Below are positions 52,801 to 63,260 of a stretch of DNA of 64,000 bases, in pieces. Numbering within the stretch: the first letter of the stretch is position 1; each line of letters opens with the position of its first letter. Source of the DNA: Burhinus oedicnemus (Eukaryota; Chordata; Aves; Charadriiformes; Burhinidae); the NCBI GenBank assembly GCA_008921705.1, contig VFFE01008410.1, forward strand, positions 1,476,186-1,540,185. The letters are read 5' to 3'. The notes beneath the pieces were generated by a model. The model ran no database searches. It had not been told where the DNA came from and was given only the letters and a program-made list of their open reading frames with translations. A program made the translations under genes and the position numbers.

Positions 52801-54333
52801 GCAGTAAAGTAAAACAAAAAAATAACATGCTCTCAACTTAGTGATTCACACCTGTCATACATGTTGTTTTGCTTACTTTCAAAGTACATTTTGCATTTGC
52901 TATAGAGCTCCTCTTCTTTTCTTTAGTTGTATTTTTTTTATTTATTTGATTTTACAAATATAGGCTTGAGGATCTCCTCCTCATTCAGTCAGTGACATGA
53001 ATCAGACCTTAACAGCTGAAACATCTTCCTGATACCTCTGACATCCCCACCGAGACTTCTCCACTGTTGACAGCTGCCTGAGAATCAAGCACATGAGAGA
53101 GCGCAAGCTTGTTTCATGGATGCAAATGCAGCTTTAGCACCCTTGGTTAAATTTAAATGAAAAACAATTCTTAGAAGTGGCAGCAGTCCAAAGGAGGAAT
53201 CTTGGCAGAGTACAGCCATTTTGAAACAGAGAAAGGTGGTGATTCTCTAAAGGATGACGTTCAGTCCGACTCAGCAGACCTTGTACCAGAGCAAATGTAG
53301 AGACCCGTCTCTACCCACACTCTGCTAAGGGGAGTAAATAATTTGATACAAACAAGATGAAAGTGTGGGACAATCTGAGCAATATGAATAGATGGAGCTG
53401 AATGTTTGGCTCTTGTAGAGCTCAGAGGTGCAGTCCCTGCTGCTATTTATCTGAATTGTTGCAGCTTTATCTGCTCTTTAACAAGTTCTAGTGCATGCAT
53501 GTCACTGTCAATGACAATGAGAGCCATGAAATCATGTGCAGCCCTTACTAGTTGGAGCCAACCCTGTACAGGGTTGGCAGAAGGCAGTACAGGTGAAATA
53601 GAGCCATGTTTTCCCCTATAACTTCTGAAGCTACGTTACAGTATTTTATGCCTCCGTGATCATGCAAGGCATTGAACTAGAGAATAGCTTTATCCTCTAC
53701 TAATGTCCTTTGTTATTGACTTTACATATTTAAGAGGCTGTAAACATTTAATTGACAGAAAAAGGAAACACCTCATTAAAAGAAACCTTACTGCAGACAA
53801 AAGAGCATACAGTTCCTCTGGTGTGGTTACTAGGGTTATGTATTGCTGTATCTGGTTGTTTTACTGCAGTTGACAAGAATGCAGTACAGAAGCCATGACA
53901 GTTTTTCTAAAGGAAAGGGAATTCCTTATGTTGTTTGGTGCTTAGGATTGATTTTCTTTAACATTTCATGGAGTATGTAAAACACATGATTAGCTTCTGA
54001 GTGTAATCAGCATCCCATGTAGCTAAGCCACTGTGAAAAGTCTGTCTTTCCTGGATGTGTATTTCTTTTGCTTTTTCATTATTCATCAATGTGTCTCACT
54101 CTGGAGTATTACTCTGTGTTCTTTTTTGATCAAGTACTGTATTGCTGTTAAGAACAGATTCCTTCCCCTTTGTACTGATAAACATAGCCGTGCTTCATTT
54201 AAAGTCTGAATGAAAGCACTTGAATTCTTTGTCTCTTGAGAGCTTCTGAATGTTACTGAAGCCAAATATTCTTCACAGAAAACTTTAAGGAAGTTCAAAA
54301 AAATGGAAAGATTGTACAGTGGTTCCTCAGCAA
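52801..54333. other. Unique DNA, no gene recognised
   Basis: No repeat, exon or RNA gene was recognised. A 71-codon plus frame at 53406-53621 lacks splice context or domain features. Confidence 0.5.
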
Positions 54334-54507
54334 TTTTTCTTTTTCTTTTTCTTTTTCTTTTTCTTTTTCTTTTTCTTTTTCTTTTTCTTTTTCTTTTTCT
54401 TTTTCTTTTTCTTTTTCTTTTTCTTTTTCTTTTTCTTTTTCTTTTTCTTTTTCTTTTCCTTTTCCTTTTCCTTTTCCTTTTCCTTTTCCTTTTCCTTTTC
54501 CTTTTCC
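54334..54507 (+). repeat. Two-phase hexanucleotide microsatellite
   Basis: Twenty perfect TTTTTC units (54334-54453) are followed directly by nine perfect TTTTCC units (54454-54507). The period of six is kept across the junction. The units differ by a single T-to-C change, so the second block looks like a variant unit that spread. All plus-strand frames read through as Phe/Leu/Ser repeats and the minus as Lys/Glu. These are artefacts of the repeat, not genes. Confidence 0.97.
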
Positions 54508-56659
54508 TTAGGATTCAAGAAAAGATAAGCTGAGGGATGGTTTGGGAGTTTTGCTACCACTATGTGACATCAGAAACTTAAACTTCACTTTCTTGCAGCT
54601 TGCTAATATCTGACTTTCAAAGGTATTTGGGCAACTTTTGTGATTCTCAAAGGCTACTCAGGGGAATGGGTACTTGAATTCAAAGTTAAACATAATAAGT
54701 ACATGCAAAAACATATGAACATACTGGAGGTCTATTTCTGAAACCCCACATTGCCTTTTTCTTCATATTAGTCTTTCACAGACAGTCTCCAATTTATTGT
54801 GTAGGGATAACAGCAATTCCTTATCTTGGGGGAGGTTAGGTATAAATTCCTGTCCTCTGTTTCTGACACCTCCTCAACACTGTGGTCATATGTAACATTT
54901 TCAAGATATTGCAAGGATCTTTCTGTAGCCCATATCAGGCTTTTAAATACATGACTTTGGTGCTAGCCACAGCTAGTGACAGGTGCGACCCATTGCCAAA
55001 GATGCCATCCAATTCTGAAGACTTTGTGTTTGCTTTGAGGAACATGTGCCTCTTTCACCAGTTTCCTTTGGGAAACTCCAAATAAAAATTGAACGTTTAC
55101 AGAATTTATTTCTAACCGAAAAATACTTTCTCTGTGTTAGTCATATACTGCTTTTTGAAAGATGTACCAGTTCTGAAGAAACTGGACTGCACCTTGGAAA
55201 TAACAGCAGTGCAGATGATTAAGTCAGTCAAATGCAAATATCATAATTATAGGATCTCAGATGAGCTTACAAAGCTGAGCAGTGGCTCCTTGTGCCATGG
55301 CACGTATGACATAATGTGATGCATATGCATAATTTAACAGACATATGTTTTCTCACTCAGTGCACAGCATCAATGTTGGTAAGCTAGATGATATATTTTA
55401 TCTTGCTTACTCAAAGGTTATTTAATGCATACCATACAGAACTCCAGCTCTGCAACAAACACAGGCCTAAGGCTCAAAATTGATAAAGCATGCATGACAG
55501 AATCATTATGTAAGGCATGGAAAACATGACTGATTAAAAATATTCCAGTACAGCAATGTTGCCAGTATCCTGCAGACCTGGAAACTGGTCAGGAGTCCTC
55601 AGTTCTGATACATATTTTCTAAAAAAAGATCTATCGCATATAAACAGATTATATCACTCTTATCAAGTAATACTATGACTTTAAAAATTAGTAAGTTTTA
55701 ATAGATGAACTAAAGGGTTAATTATTTCTTCATGTATATGCAGAAGATGTAATATTAACAAAATATGCCTGGGCTGCTAGGAAGAATAAACTTTTCATCT
55801 GCTTACACTTGCATTATTTTTTCTAAAGTCTTTCTTTTCTTGGAGACACTGCTTACCAACCAGCTAGCTGACTGATAATCAGAGCTAGTCAGACTGCTAT
55901 ATAGCTCTCATTTGCCCCTTGCAAAGTCTTCTTTTCATTTATCACCAGCGCAGAATTTTTTTGAGAAGCTGCTTTGTGCTGCTGCAGTGTATGGTAGATG
56001 TTTAAGTTACCGTGAAGGAGAAAATACAAACATCTCTAGCAAAGAGTTGGTAACATGCACAAACTGTAATCCTGATCAAACTAACAAACTAATCCGTGTG
56101 TGACAGAGCTATAAATAGGATAGCCTGGGCTTTTTTCCCCCAGGAAGAATCAAATTTTGTATGAGGCAGTACAAAATAATAAAGAAAACCCAACATGGAA
56201 CTTGAAACAAGTCTATTTACTTTCTGATGTCCAGAATCAACTTCTGCTCATATTAAGCTTCATGAAGGAAAAGTTTTCTTTCATGTACTTGTGGTATAAT
56301 CTTTTTTTTCACAAGAGCTGAGCTTGACTTCCCCTTGGTAGAAGTAAAACATGGGAATTTTATGGTAGAATAAATTACTTTTCTTTACATAACATTAATC
56401 TTGAACTAATTTCGAATCAGAACAAAAATGTGGTGAAGAGCATTTTATGACAGAAGTGTAGGTCTTTCATTGTGACAAGTTAGATCAAGTAAGTTATACT
56501 AGTGACTATAAAAAAATCAAACCCATGTGAGAGGCTGGTTTTGTAATCCATATTCTAATCCAAAACTAGTTGAAATTACTAGAGAGCTTCCTAATGCTTT
56601 TAGTAGGCTTTGACTCGGTCTGTGAGGTAGGACATCAATACTACATTTCATTCAGGATA
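54508..56659. other. Unique DNA, no gene recognised
   Basis: AT-rich sequence between the two large microsatellites. No interspersed repeat or exon was recognised. Confidence 0.5.
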
Positions 56660-56809
56660 TAGGATAGGATAGGATAGGATAGGATAGGATAGGATAGGAT
56701 AGGATAGGATAGGATAGGATAGGATAGGATAGGATAGGGTAGGGTAGGGTAGGGTAGGGTAGGGTAGGGTAGGGTAGGGTAGGGTAGGGTAGGGTAGGGT
56801 AGGGTAGGA
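56660..56809 (+). repeat. Two-phase pentanucleotide microsatellite
   Basis: Fifteen TAGGA units (56660-56734) are followed by fourteen TAGGG units (56735-56804) and a final TAGGA (56805-56809), all in phase. The TAGGG block puts fourteen GGG runs two bases apart, which is a strong G-quadruplex pattern on the plus strand. It resembles but is not the vertebrate telomere unit, which has six bases. The open frame on the minus strand (PTLPY and ILSYP repeats) is an artefact. Confidence 0.97.
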
Positions 56810-56819
56810 TAGACTGACT
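56809..56819 (+). repeat. Direct repeat flanking CR1, left copy
   Basis: ATAGACTGACT, identical to 57143-57153 on the other side of the CR1. It is a candidate target-site duplication. Its first two bases overlap the end of the pentanucleotide array. Confidence 0.75.
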
Positions 56820-57142
56820 AGAATATTTCAGTTTTAAGGTACGTACAACAATCATTTAGTCCAACTGCCTGACCAATTCAGGGCTGACCAAAAGTTAAAG
56901 CATATTATTAAGGGCATTGTCCAAATGCCTCTTAAACACTGACAGACATGATGCGTTCTGACACCCCAGGATGAGGTTTGCCATCCTGGCTGCCAGGGCA
57001 CACTGCTAACTCGTATTAAACTTACCATCAGCCAGCACTCCGAGATCCTTTTCTCCAGCCAGTCCTCTCCCAATTTATACTTGCGCCTGACATTACTCCA
57101 TCCCAGGTGCAGAATCCAACATTTGTTCTTGTTGAATTTCAT
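56820..57142 (-). mobile_element. CR1 LINE with internal deletion, minus strand
   Basis: The left end reads as a CR1 3' UTR in reverse (TAGAATATTTCAG, then ATCATTTAGTCCAACTGCC and TCTTAAACACTGACAG). From about 56945 it is reverse-transcriptase C-terminal sequence (GGTTTGCCATCCTGGCTGCC on the plus strand). The minus-strand frame 56852-57142 starts MKFNKNKCWILHLGWSN, matching [15 protein letters not shown] of the large CR1. In the large copy that motif lies about 770 bases from the 3' end, and here about 310, so roughly 450 bases are missing inside. The element is flanked by the direct repeat ATAGACTGACT. Confidence 0.88.
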
Positions 57143-57153
57143 ATAGACTGACT
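57143..57153 (+). repeat. Direct repeat flanking CR1, right copy
   Basis: ATAGACTGACT, identical to 56809-56819. It lies directly at the 5' truncation point of the CR1, where a target-site duplication is expected. Confidence 0.75.
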
Positions 57154-57232
57154 GGTTTTAATTTGTGGAAATTGGTGAGAAACACAGAGATGAAAAACAT
57201 ATGAATTTAAAACCGATATCAAACCAATTCAT

Positions 57233-57384
57233 CCTCATTTAATTCTTCACCTATATCAGGGAAAAGATAAGCACAGAAATAAAAAATATGTTTTAAGCTA
57301 CAAAACACCCTCATTACATTTTTCACCTATATCAGGGAAAAGATAAGCACAGCAACAAAAACTATGTTTTAAGCTACAAAACAT
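57233..57384 (+). repeat. 76-bp tandem duplication
   Basis: Two adjacent copies with period 76 (57233-57308 and 57309-57384) share long identical blocks such as TTCACCTATATCAGGGAAAA and TATGTTTTAAGCTACAAAAC. They differ at scattered sites, for example AGAAATAAAAAA versus AGCAACAAAAAC. The unit has no open frame and belongs to no repeat I recognise. Confidence 0.93.
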
Positions 57385-57804
57385 CTCCCAGACAGTGGGA
57401 AATCCCATTAAATTTCAGGGACTGCATCTCCTTTCTTTCTCCTATCAATCAGCCCAGAAGTGAAAATGTGAGCTAGTAGAGCTGTTTAATATACTCAGTT
57501 TCTTCAGTCTTAGCTGGATGGCTTGAGTACATTGTGATGCCAGGTCATCCCCAAAACAAGCACAGGACAACTCAAAATCTCCTCCCTTGTGCAGACAAGT
57601 CCAAATAACTCAGCCTGGCTGAACAGACTGTATGTTCAACTCACATTACGTTCTGAAATGAACACTCCAAAAAGATCAAAAGGGTTCAAGTCTAGATAGC
57701 CTGGTTACAAAGTGTTGTCCTTACAAAATGACTTATAAATCAAATAACAGGAGTGTTCAGTTTCAATAACCCGTTCCCCTTATTTGATGTTCAAGACATA
57801 CTAT
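57385..57804. other. Unique DNA, nothing recognised
   Basis: A short spacer of unique sequence between the 76-bp duplication and the next CR1. It has no open frame of note and no recognised element. Confidence 0.5.
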
Positions 57805-58014
57805 ATAGAATCATAGAATCATAGAATGGTTTAGATTGGAAGGGACCTTAAAGATCATCTAGTTCCAACCCCCCTGCCATGGGCAGGGACACCTCCCACT
57901 AGACCAGGTTACTCAAAGTCCCATCCAACCTGGCCTTGAACACTTCCAGGGATGGGGCATCCACAACTTCCTTGTGCAATCTGTTCCAGTGCCTCACTAC
58001 CCTCATAGTGAAAT
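57805..58014 (-). mobile_element. CR1 LINE 3' end, minus strand
   Basis: It opens on the plus strand with three TAGAATCA-type octamers. The reversed CR1 3' region follows (ATTGGAAGGGACCTTAAAG, ATCATCTAGTTCCAACCCCC, TGGCCTTGAACACTTCCAGG) and breaks off near CCCTCATAGTGAAAT. The wording of the 3' UTR differs from the copy at 15965, so it is another subfamily. It is a 5'-truncated copy of about 210 bases with no clear target-site duplication. Confidence 0.93.
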
Positions 58015-59488
58015 ATAACAGCACAATTTAAATTAATGTAACATTAATAATAACATAGCACTAAAATACTTAACAGTAACAATAATGACAATAAAGCCAT
58101 CCTGGAAGAATTATAATTTGCTCCATTGGAGTATGTCCTTCAAGTTCATTGACTTGTAGGTAAGATTCTGAAAAGAAATATGACCAAAGCATAGGAAGAT
58201 ATATTAAAGTGTTTGGGTTAACATCACCCATAGAAAATCACATTTGTTGGGAGAAAATAATAGTAATTGCTATTTAAATGAGAAGCAGAAGCTAAATTGT
58301 AAGTCAAGTGCAAATAGGTTTCCTTTTTCATCCATTACAATAACAGAGAAATTGAGTCTAAATCTGGGAAACTTTTGAAATATTACATGGTGCAACTGTT
58401 GTAGCCAGCAAATCTCAGAAGGGAAGCCAAATCTTTTTGCTATTTAATCCTCCTCCTACAGCCAGCCTCTGGGCAGCAGGTGGAAGGAGCCAAAAGCTGG
58501 TCTGTCATTCTGCAAGGATGCCTATCCCAGTTGTGAATCCAAGGCAGGTTTGCAGTCAATCCAGAAACAGGCATCCTGTGATGTTCCTATCACAAGGGTG
58601 GTAAGAACCCCTGCTGCTGGTGTCATGGAGGTATTATGCATGGGGTGAGAGAGTGCTGTGCTCAGGTAGGTGTCAAAAGCAGAGCTGAAGCGAGATGCAG
58701 AAAGCCTGAACCCTGCCCAGGAATGAATTTCATTCTTGACCTGCATCTGAGCAGGTAAGCTTCACAGATATTTCTGATGTGAATTTGTGTGAGTAAATCT
58801 CAATTATTGGGGATGCTGTGGATGGAAACCACAAAATCAACCAACTAAACAAAACAGAGCACAATAGGGTGTACATATGATCAAAACAAATCTACCTGAA
58901 AATAAGGACAATATACCTCTATACAGATATAAAAGATCATTTGCCTGTTTCTAGTCAGTCTCTCATGTCCACATGTGCAATAAGTAGGTGACAGCCTACA
59001 GATTATTCATACTTTCCTTCCTTGTACCCATCACACCCCTAAAATGACAGCTGATTTGGGCCAATGCCAAACTTGTAATGTAGTATATAAATTATCCTAT
59101 TCGAAAGAAATCCTACAGCGGTTTTGAACAGAAAAGACCAGCTCACCGAGGAGAATGGTGCCATACATCTCCCAGTCCCACAGCACAGGCAACAAATGCT
59201 TCCTAGTGGTCGTAGCTGCAAAGTAGAAAATAAAGTAGACCCAACCAGGACTCCAGCTGATTTTTAATAATTATGTTGCCTATTTCTTCTCAGTTACTTA
59301 ATGAAAAACTACACACTTAGGCATATTTCTTTTGCCGCATTTCTCATTCCTAATTGTACTCTCTGGAGCTGGTTATTAATTTGAGGAAGATACAATTATC
59401 TGGCAATGCAGGGGTCCTGTAATTTCTTTAAAACTCAATTTTATTAGAAAACAATGAAGTTAAACTGATGACCCTGAGGAAAAAATAA

Positions 59489-59551
59489 CACAAAAAAACC
59501 ACAAACAAAAAACAACACCCCCCCAAACAAACAAACAAAAAACCCCCCCAA
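59489..59551. repeat. A/C-rich low-complexity tract
   Basis: Runs of A and C with an ACAA/CAAA flavour (CAAACAAACAAACAAAAAAC) and two C runs of seven or eight. There is almost no G or T. Confidence 0.88.
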
Positions 59552-59626
59552 CAAGCAGAGATAATTATTGCCAGCAGTGCTATGTCTTTACCATTTCAAT
59601 AGTTTGGATTAGCTGAGAGAAAAGAG

Positions 59627-59983
59627 ATGGAGCTATGTAAAAATAATGACAGGATAGACCTGGAGTCAGCGACTTTAATTGAACAGCAACAGCAAGTGGC
59701 AAAGTGGCTAAACTGTCTCCTAATGGTAATAACAGTAATGAAGCAGCAACATGGCCTTTCTGTCCAACAGATAGTAGGTTTACATCCAGGCATGAGCAGA
59801 TTGCATGACCCATCCAAATCCCTGGATTGCACCTTTGCTGTGCTCATTGAGATGTGTGACTGCTTGGAGCAAGTTTCCGTGTTAAACAACAGTCTTCCCC
59901 CGACAGGGCATGCCTTCTGCAGGATTTTCCTGGCTGTTTACGAAGGGTGCTATAAGGTGTGTCATCCATATATTTGCTTTTAA
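59627..59983 (+). other. Open frame of 118 codons, unrecognised
   Basis: An ATG-initiated frame runs 118 codons and contains a short Gln run (IEQQQQVAKW). A frame of 97 codons is open on the other strand over nearly the same bases (59596-59889). I recognise no domain, signal peptide or splice frame, although TATAAGGTGTGT near 59952 could act as a donor. Open frames on both strands usually mean a chance lack of TA-rich stops or a conserved non-coding element. I would not call this a gene without conservation or transcript evidence. Confidence 0.15.
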
Positions 59984-62387
59984 TCCATCACAAGGCAGTA
60001 TTTAATTCTGACTCTGCAGTGCTGTGCTGTTGTGGAAACAGAGAGCCTGCCTGCAGTAGAGAGCGAAACCGAAGCTTAAAAAAAAGGACAGTTGAGGAGG
60101 CTCAGCCACGCATGGGAAGCCACGTGGACTCTTTGCAAAGCAAACATTGGTATTGCTAAATTAACAGCATCTTCCATGCACATGGCACACCCGCTGGTGT
60201 AGTCAAAAAGAAAGGCAACAATTCTGAAATGTAATTTCTTCTTTGACTCGTAGTTTTCCTTCAGTGACTCATTCATACCAACTCCTTATCTGTGTATCCC
60301 AGAGGCTTTTGGGGGTTGGATAATAGTGACAACAAAAGCAACCAGCCTAGTGCTGCCTCCTCCTTTAACTACCAGTTATCAGCTGGGATATGTCCAGGCT
60401 GAACCCTCAGGAATTAGGAAATACACAACTGTCTTCAAACATTGAAACTGGGCATGTAAGTCAGAATTTAGCCCCTGACTCTAGTATATTCCTTTGAAAA
60501 TATTTTCCCCATCTAAATTTACCAGGTTATGTAAAATTCCACAGGCTTTCTGAAGCCTCCCTTTGGTGTCCATCTCTGAGGGCTCTCATCTGATATTTAT
60601 CATGCTAGATTGTACACGTAGACACAAGCCTGATCCTCTCTCTGGGATGCCTTTACAGCCATCAAAGCAGATAACATCCATAATTTCCTTTTATTCCTCA
60701 GAGTGGTAATTAACACTGTTCTGACAGAAGAAGAAAAAACCAACACTCTTCTGGGCTGCCCTGATACTCTTGCTGAGAAAAGGTAAATTTGTTTACTCCC
60801 TCAGTCTGCCTGGCCACTGAGGCCAAGACAGGGACAAAGACATGAGCAGAACCATCCCTCATTTCCAGATCCTATGTCCAGATAACTCACATAAGGCTTG
60901 ATAGCTTTTATTCTTTTCTGTGGATAAATTGTCCGAACCACCAGCTGTTCATTATTGGTTTTGACATATAGTACTACAAAAAAGTAATAAAAAAGTACCA
61001 GTGGTATGATTTAAAAATATATTTATTGACACAGCATAGAAACATATCAAGAGCTACATCTCTTCTCATGCCTACAGTCATGGCTAAAGATGAATACGAG
61101 CAACTCTCACTGTCTCTCTCCACATCAAACACCCACAAGAATGGAAGAGATTTGCTACTTGCTCTGAAAGTCAACAATTCTGGTTATTTTCAGATCACAT
61201 TGACAAGAATTCAAAAATAGGCCCTCACAGAGAATAGTTTTTGCAAAATAAAGTTCAGCAAGGTGCAGGGTGAAATTTAACTTCAGCTTTTTAATTGCCA
61301 TAATCAAACAATAGTTATGCTCTTGGGCTTTCTCTTTGTAACTGTATGCGCATACAGTACCTGCTAATTTTTTGCAGCTTCTGAATTGTAAAATGTCTAC
61401 TAATTGCTTGATTTTTACAGAGGATCTATGTACACTGTTCAGATAGGCTTGTGGGTATTCATCACCTTTGCAAATCCAGCCAGATGTTTCAAAGGATCAG
61501 ACCAGACAGGGTACTCCCAAAAAAATGCCTCCAATCAAGTTGCTATACCTCAACCATCCAACTGAAACCTTCTTAAATCAAAGGAATATTTGTGTCTATA
61601 AGTGAACGTTACATATTGTACAACAGAGAATAAATATGGCTGAGACACTGAAATACCAAAACAGAGTATGTATTCATTTTTTGTAACTCTGGTTTGGGGG
61701 ACACATCTAGAAAAATAGTGCCATCCAGTTAGAAGTGAAGCACACATTGCATTTCTTTATCATTAATAAGAAATGTAATTAAAAAAAAATGTTCAAATAT
61801 TGATTTGAGCAATTCTAGTGCCAAAACACCTGAAGCTAGGGGACATTGTTTTAATTTACACACAGGTCCATTTTCATCATTCTGGCAGTGTCAGGTGGGT
61901 GTGAATTATACCTACATAGTCTTAAAAGCTGACATGACATGCTAGAGCTCTGCACAATGGATGCCGAAGGGGCTTCAGAGGGTCAAGGAAGCTAATCTTT
62001 TGGAGATAAAGTCTCTTTGAATATTCAAGAGAAATTTGGCTCAGATTTGGATGATTTAGAAGAGTCTGATTGTAACGTTTTAGTTCATCTGCTGTGATGT
62101 TAGCCATTTTGACCTTCCCAGTGAATGGGATTAAAAGCCTGTTTACACATTTTTCCCAATGACACAGAAAGAGGTAAGGCTGCAATAAGCCCTCTAATCT
62201 AAGGGGACAACATGCTACGAGGGAAAAAAGAAACCTTTTTCTGCAGCTCTTTGAAGTCGTTAAAAGATTTCAAATGCTAGAAGGTAAAGGTGGGTCAGTG
62301 GGCAGGGTTGAGAGAAGGTGATCAAAGGTGGAAATTAAAGCACTTCATCATGTAATTCTAAAATTTATTATATTAATAATATCACCA

Positions 62388-62410
62388 CACTGCAGCTACC
62401 AGCTGCAGTG
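62388..62410. repeat. Perfect short hairpin
   Basis: CACTGCAGCT and its exact reverse complement AGCTGCAGTG are separated by ACC, giving a 10-bp stem with a 3-base loop. The palindrome-like TATTAATAATAT lies just upstream (62371-62382). It may be chance, a protein-binding site or a cruciform-prone spot. Confidence 0.85.
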
Positions 62411-62888
62411 CAACTGAAGCTGGCGAAGAGGAGCAGTAGATACCATGCGTCATCCCAAAGTAGTGTGGAGAGGAGGGAATTTCGGCAAGGGCAACAGGCA
62501 AGCCTTACTGCAGAATTGCTCAGGGATGTTAATCAGACAGAGCAAATGGACTTCAGCTACTGCAGGTTTGTCTGAGAGTATCTATGTATTCGGTTTATCT
62601 GATCTGGGAGGAAACGTGCCTAAGACAAGCCTGACAACATTTCAAACTGTGGCAAAGGAACGTGGTTTGGCAAACCTGCATGGATACTTCCAGTCTGTGT
62701 GCTTTTCTTTATCAGTCTCATTTTTAGTGTTATGAGAGATGTCCTAGCAAAAAGTATTACTTCATAACCTGTGCTAAGCTGCAGCTAAGCAACTTTGATA
62801 CTTTCATCTTCAGCTGATGAATTCTGGGGATGCTTGAGAATGGGCTTGCAAAGCTGGTTAAGCTGGTGGTCAAAGGCTGGTCTGATGC

Positions 62889-62893
62889 CCCAT
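62889..62893 (+). repeat. Target-site duplication of the solo LTR, left
   Basis: CCCAT, directly before the TGTCG terminus and identical to 63256-63260. Confidence 0.85.
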
Positions 62894-63255
62894 TGTCGTG
62901 GTTTGGCCTCAGCCGGCAACAGAGAACCACGCAGTTGCCTGCTCAACCCCCGAGGGCGGTGGGGAAAATCGGAAGAAAAAGGCAAAACTCGTGGGTTGAG
63001 ATAAAAGGCAGTTTAACATAACAGCAAACGAAAGAGGAGAACAACAACAACAACTGACGGAGGGACGCACACACAGGGTTACTGTACCGACGCTCACCGA
63101 CCGGACCGCGCAGCCCCAGCCCGCTCCCGAACCGCGCCTTCCTCCTCCTCCTCCCGGCCAGCTCCCTTTTATGGACTGGGCATGGCATCACGTGGTATGG
63201 AATACCTGTGTCCCGGGCCAGAAAAATTAACCCTATTCCCGCCGGAACCAGGACA
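62894..63255 (-). mobile_element. Solo LTR of an avian endogenous retrovirus
   Basis: A 362-base element with retroviral termini (TGTCGTGGTTTGG on the left, GGAACCAGGACA on the right) is bounded by the perfect 5-bp direct repeat CCCAT. Read on the minus strand it begins TGTCCTGGTTCCGGC. It then has an E-box CACGTG (63189-63194) and a TATA-like CCATAAAA (63167-63174), then a GC-rich stretch and a downstream part with GTTGTT repeats that ends in CCACGACA. The order E-box, TATA, downstream region fits U3 to U5 on the minus strand. I associate this sequence type with ERV LTRs of many birds. A 5-bp duplication fits ERVL-like elements. No internal viral genes flank it, so it is a solo LTR left by recombination. 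No AATAAA is visible. Confidence 0.9.
63167..63174 (-). promoter_or_regulatory. TATA-like box in the solo LTR
   Basis: CCATAAAA on the minus strand, about 80 bases into the LTR, with the E-box CACGTG upstream of it at 63189-63194. The position fits a retroviral U3 promoter that would direct transcription toward lower coordinates. Whether it is active is unknown. Confidence 0.55.
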
Positions 63256-63260
63256 CCCAT
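63256..63260 (+). repeat. Target-site duplication of the solo LTR, right
   Basis: CCCAT, directly after the GGACA terminus and identical to 62889-62893. Confidence 0.85.

Larger units (their letters stand above)
58015..62893. other. Unique DNA, no firm gene
   Basis: No interspersed repeat was recognised. The stretch holds an A/C-rich simple tract (59489-59551), a block open in both directions (59627-59983), and the hairpin at 62388-62410. No exon with convincing coding signature was found. Confidence 0.5.

Noticed and set aside
54303..54560. Frames encoding Phe/Leu, Phe/Ser or Lys/Glu repeats
   Set aside because: They are pure read-through of the hexanucleotide microsatellite.
56735..56804. 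Interstitial telomere repeat
   Set aside because: The unit is five bases (TAGGG), not the six-base vertebrate TTAGGG, and it grades from TAGGA in phase.
56652..56855. Pro/Tyr/Ser/Ile repeat frame on the minus strand
   Set aside because: It is read-through of the TAGGA/TAGGG microsatellite, not a repetitive protein.
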